A stretch of DNA of 64,000 nucleotides from Agrobacterium vitis (lineage in GTDB: Bacteria; Pseudomonadota; Alphaproteobacteria; Rhizobiales; Rhizobiaceae), in assembly GCF_013337045.2 (NCBI RefSeq), contig NZ_CP118259.1:2940001-3004000 (forward strand), given 5' to 3'. Position 1 is the stretch's first letter. Each line of letters begins with the position of its first letter. Positions 61,621 to 64,000 of the stretch are shown here, piece after piece. The translations under genes and the position numbers were made by a program. The notes under the pieces were generated by a model, which ran no database searches, was not told where the DNA came from, and was given only the letters and a program-made list of their open reading frames with translations.

Positions 61621-61801
61621 CCTACCCCCCTCTGCCTTGCCAGGCATCTCCCCCTCAAGGGGGGAGATCGACTCGCGGGAAGCGCCGATTTCCTCAGCCA
61701 GCATGATATTTTAACGGCTATATCGGTTTGAACTGATAATTTTCGTCTATCCAATCTCCCCCCTTGAGGGGGAGTGTCCGGCAGGACAGAGGGGGGTATC
61801 C
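61621..61801. repeat. Rhizobial intergenic palindromic element (RIME-like) inside the operon
   Basis: Two arms of about 50 nt (61621-61670 and 61751-61801) are inverted copies. Each contains CTCCCCCTCAAGGGGGGAGAT or its complement, split by a Gly/Cys-rich CTCTG-CTTGCC type end. Each arm also folds on itself. It sits between the binding-protein gene and the first permease gene. The name RIME is by resemblance. Confidence 0.7.
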
Positions 61802-61849
61802 CGCCCGCTGCCATCTATTGTGGTCCGCCATGGCGGAGACTGGGGTGCC

Positions 61850-62491
61850 ATGTCATTCAAACTCTTCTTTCTGCTGGTTAAGGCCGCCGGATGGACGCTG
61901 GGCATCAGCGTGATTTCGATTGCCATCGGCTTTTTACTGGCCGTACTCCTGTCCGGTGCCATGCTCTCCGGCAAACGGCTCTACACAATGCCCACAGAAC
62001 TGTTCATCAGCTTCTTTCGCGGCGTGCCGCTCTTGGTGCAATTGCTGCTGATTTACAATCTCCTGCCGTTTATTGGCATCAACGTGCCAAGCGTGGTGGC
62101 CGCCATCATCGGCTTGTCGCTCTGCACCGCCGCCTATCAGGCCGAAAACCTGCGGGGTGGCTTTGAAAGCGTGCCGAAAGGCTTGATCGAGGCCGCCGAT
62201 ATGGCTGGCTTCTCAGCACGGCAAACCTTTTTGCGCATCAAACTTCCTATTGCGCTTCGGCTCACCTTTCCCGCCTTGGTCAATGAAGCGATCATGATCC
62301 TCAAATCCTCGTCGCTGGTATCCGTCGTCGGCATAGTCGAGCTGACTCGTATGGCGCAGGATCTGGCCGCTTCCACCTATTTGCCGCTTGAACTGTTTGC
62401 CTCGGCAGCACTGATTTATCTGATTATCTGCTGGAGTGTTGCGCTTTTGAGTGGCGTGGCTGAACGCGTCCTTCCGGGAGCCGTAAAATGA
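61850..62491 (+). CDS. Amino acid ABC transporter permease (first subunit)
   Basis: This 213-residue HisM/HisQ-type permease has about five TM helices. The N-terminal signature FISFFRGVPLLVQLLLIYNL and the coupling loop EAADMAGFSARQTFLRIKLPIAL are present. I start at MSFKLFFLL (61850); the longer frame from 61820 begins with GTG. It is separated from the binding-protein gene by a large palindromic repeat and overlaps the second permease by 4 nt. Confidence 0.9.
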   Translation: MSFKLFFLLVKAAGWTLGISVISIAIGFLLAVLLSGAMLSGKRLYTMPTELFISFFRGVPLLVQLLLIYNLLPFIGINVPSVVAAIIGLSLCTAAYQAENLRGGFESVPKGLIEAADMAGFSARQTFLRIKLPIALRLTFPALVNEAIMILKSSSLVSVVGIVELTRMAQDLAASTYLPLELFASAALIYLIICWSVALLSGVAERVLPGAVK

Positions 62492-63156
62492 TTTTTGATC
62501 CCAAAGTCATTCTCGATCATCTGCCGGAAATTTTCAGCGGCACCGTCACCACCTTATGGATCTGGATTGTCGGCATGTTGCTGGGTGTGCTCGTGGGCTT
62601 TCTGGTGGCAACAGGCCGTCGCTACGGCGGAAAATTTCTGGATATTCCGCTGGGGCTGATGGTGGAAGTGCTGCGTGGCACACCGTTTCTGATCCAGATT
62701 TTTCTGGTCTATTACGGCGGCCCCTATGTTGGCCTGTCGCTGGACCCGATTCCTTGCGGATTGATTGGCCTCACCGTCTATTCCGCTGCCTATTATTCCG
62801 AGATTTTCCGGGCTGGTTACAGCTCCGTTCCCCATGGGCATGTGGAAGCGGCGGAATGCCTCGGCTTGACACGCCTTCAAACCATCCGCCGCATTCTCCT
62901 GCCGGAAATGGCGCTGATTGTGCTGCCGCCTTGCGTCAATCTCGCCATCATCCTTCTCAAGGAATCGGCGGTGTTGTCTATCATCACCGTTCCCGAACTC
63001 ACCGCCACCGTCAGCGCCATAGGGTCTGCCCAATATGCCTTTCTGGAGGCGATTTTCGTGCTGGCGGTTATTTACTGGGTCATTGTGGAGGCCACCGCCT
63101 GGGCGGCCCGCAAGGCTGAATCCCGTTTGAGCAGATTGAGGTTTTCCGCGCCATGA
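62488..63156 (+). CDS. Amino acid ABC transporter permease (second subunit)
   Basis: This 222-residue permease of the same family has the signature MVEVLRGTPFLIQIFLVYYG and the coupling loop EAAECLGLTRLQTIRRILLPEM. It forms the heterodimeric channel with the previous gene product. ATGA-type overlaps on both sides indicate tight coupling. Confidence 0.92.
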   Translation: MIFDPKVILDHLPEIFSGTVTTLWIWIVGMLLGVLVGFLVATGRRYGGKFLDIPLGLMVEVLRGTPFLIQIFLVYYGGPYVGLSLDPIPCGLIGLTVYSAAYYSEIFRAGYSSVPHGHVEAAECLGLTRLQTIRRILLPEMALIVLPPCVNLAIILLKESAVLSIITVPELTATVSAIGSAQYAFLEAIFVLAVIYWVIVEATAWAARKAESRLSRLRFSAP

Positions 63157-63944
63157 CGATTCCCGCTATTTCCGTCTCCAAGCTCGTCAAGCGCTTTGGC
63201 ACCAACACCGTGTTGAATGACATCAACCTCGATATCCCCGAGGGCAAGGTCTCGTGCCTGATTGGCCCTTCCGGCTCTGGCAAGAGCACGCTGCTCCGCT
63301 GCATGGCCTTTCTGGAAGAGGCCAGCGAGGGCATGATCACCGTCAGTGGCGAGGCGCTTGGCTACTTTGAGCGGCCCGATGGCCAACGCGAACGCCTGCC
63401 CGCAGCCCAGATCCGCGCCGTGCGCTCACATATCGGCATGGTGTTTCAGCAATTCAATCTCTGGCCGCATATGACCGCGCTTGGCAATGTGTCTGAAGCA
63501 TTGAAAACCGTGCATAAAATACCCAAGCGCGAGGCAGAAAACCGCGCCATGGTGCAGCTGAAAAAGGTAGGGCTGGAGAACCGCGCGGGCCATTACCCCT
63601 CCCAGCTCTCCGGCGGGCAACAACAGCGTGTGGCCATTGCCCGCGCCTTGGCCTTGCAGCCCAAAATCATGCTGTTTGATGAGCCAACCTCGGCGCTGGA
63701 CCCAGAATTGACTGGCGAAGTGCTAACCGTGATGCGTGACTTGGCGGCGGAAGGCATGACCATGGTGGTGGTAAGTCACGAAATTGGCTTTGCCGCCACG
63801 GTGGGCCAGCAGATCAGCTTTCTCGATCACGGCAAACTGCTGTTTACTGGCGCGCCATCCGATGTTTTTGCCAAGCCGCGCCATCCGAGATTGGAGCAGT
63901 TCCTTGACACCTATCTGGATCGCGGCGCATCGATGCTGGCATGA
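63153..63944 (+). CDS. Amino acid ABC transporter ATP-binding protein
   Basis: This 263-residue ABC ATPase of the polar amino acid group has Walker A GPSGSGKSTLLR, Q-loop VFQQFNLWPHMTAL, signature LSGGQQQRVAIARAL, Walker B IMLFDEPTSALDPE and the switch His in VVVSHEIGF. It powers the two permeases before it. Its stop overlaps the start of the next gene. Confidence 0.94.
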   Translation: MTIPAISVSKLVKRFGTNTVLNDINLDIPEGKVSCLIGPSGSGKSTLLRCMAFLEEASEGMITVSGEALGYFERPDGQRERLPAAQIRAVRSHIGMVFQQFNLWPHMTALGNVSEALKTVHKIPKREAENRAMVQLKKVGLENRAGHYPSQLSGGQQQRVAIARALALQPKIMLFDEPTSALDPELTGEVLTVMRDLAAEGMTMVVVSHEIGFAATVGQQISFLDHGKLLFTGAPSDVFAKPRHPRLEQFLDTYLDRGASMLA

Positions 63945-64000
63945 TGACAGACGACACCGACACACCCAGCAAATCCCTGCACCAGCGCATTCTGGATGAT
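63941..64000 (+). CDS. hutC: Start of a GntR-like regulator, probably HutC (cut by window end)
   Basis: Only 20 codons are visible: MMTDDTDTPSKSLHQRILDD. The SLHQRILDD stretch matches how histidine utilisation repressors of the GntR/HutC family begin. The ATG overlaps the transporter ATPase stop, so it is coupled. If right, the transporter imports histidine and hut genes should follow. With so little sequence this is tentative. Confidence 0.5.
   Translation, partial: MMTDDTDTPSKSLHQRILDD

Noticed and set aside
61621..61801. CRISPR array or terminator
   Set aside because: There are only two arms, in inverted orientation, with no spacer series and no T run; a palindromic intergenic element fits better.

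Overview
The window reads as chromosomal DNA of a Rhizobiaceae alphaproteobacterium (Agrobacterium, Allorhizobium or Rhizobium type). The grounds are an AmeR/AmeABC-type efflux operon, a frcBCAK fructose transporter close to that of Sinorhizobium meliloti, a PhyR-NepR-EcfG general stress system with GGAAC-N17-GTT promoters, a TGA-N9-TCA iron box before exbB, and rhizobial intergenic palindromes. GC content is moderately high and coding density is dense. I see no tRNA, rRNA, IS element, phage or CRISPR.

Layout. 1-9.2 kb: a cobalamin riboswitch with a CbiM-like permease, purC, and the ameR-ameABC-like RND efflux genes. 9.3-12.2 kb: efp divergent from epmA-epmB, a complete set for beta-lysylation of EF-P Lys34. 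12.4-29 kb: a polysaccharide locus. It opens with a carrier protein, an acyl-CoA dehydrogenase-like flavoprotein, a seryl-tRNA-synthetase-like amino acid:[carrier protein] ligase and a DUF1839 protein. A GH2 glycosidase, a two-domain alpha/beta hydrolase, a Wzx-like flippase, two glycosyltransferases (one GumK-like), a Wzz/GumC-like protein, a Wzy-like membrane protein and a secreted GH5 follow. 29.4-37.7 kb: purU, a kinase/aminotransferase fusion, a stand-alone Lrp ligand domain, a MerR-ATPase fusion, and a DNA exonuclease/ATP-dependent ligase pair.

37.7-47.8 kb is a general stress island. It holds phyR, an HWE-type kinase, two nepR genes, ecfG, dps, csbD, DUF883, a holin-like membrane protein and two DUF1328 genes. 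Six EcfG-type promoters with identical 17-nt spacers can be read directly. 48-50.6 kb: iron-regulated exbB-exbD-tonB. 50.6-54.7 kb: a GH105 hydrolase, a Pmp3 peptide, ornithine cyclodeaminase, arginase and an Lrp regulator. 54.8-60.5 kb: a RbsD/FucU protein, a ROK regulator and frcBCAK. 60.7-64 kb: a polar amino acid ABC transporter running into the start of a GntR-like gene, probably hutC.

The most unusual unit is the aminoacyl-carrier-protein cassette fused to a Wzx/Wzy-type polysaccharide cluster. My reading is that an amino acid is activated, loaded on the carrier, possibly oxidised, and attached to the polymer; that end product is inference. Other points of note are the MerR-ATPase fusion, the two-domain hydrolase with Gly and Cys at its two nucleophile elbows, and a response regulator next to ecfG that lacks its acidic pocket.
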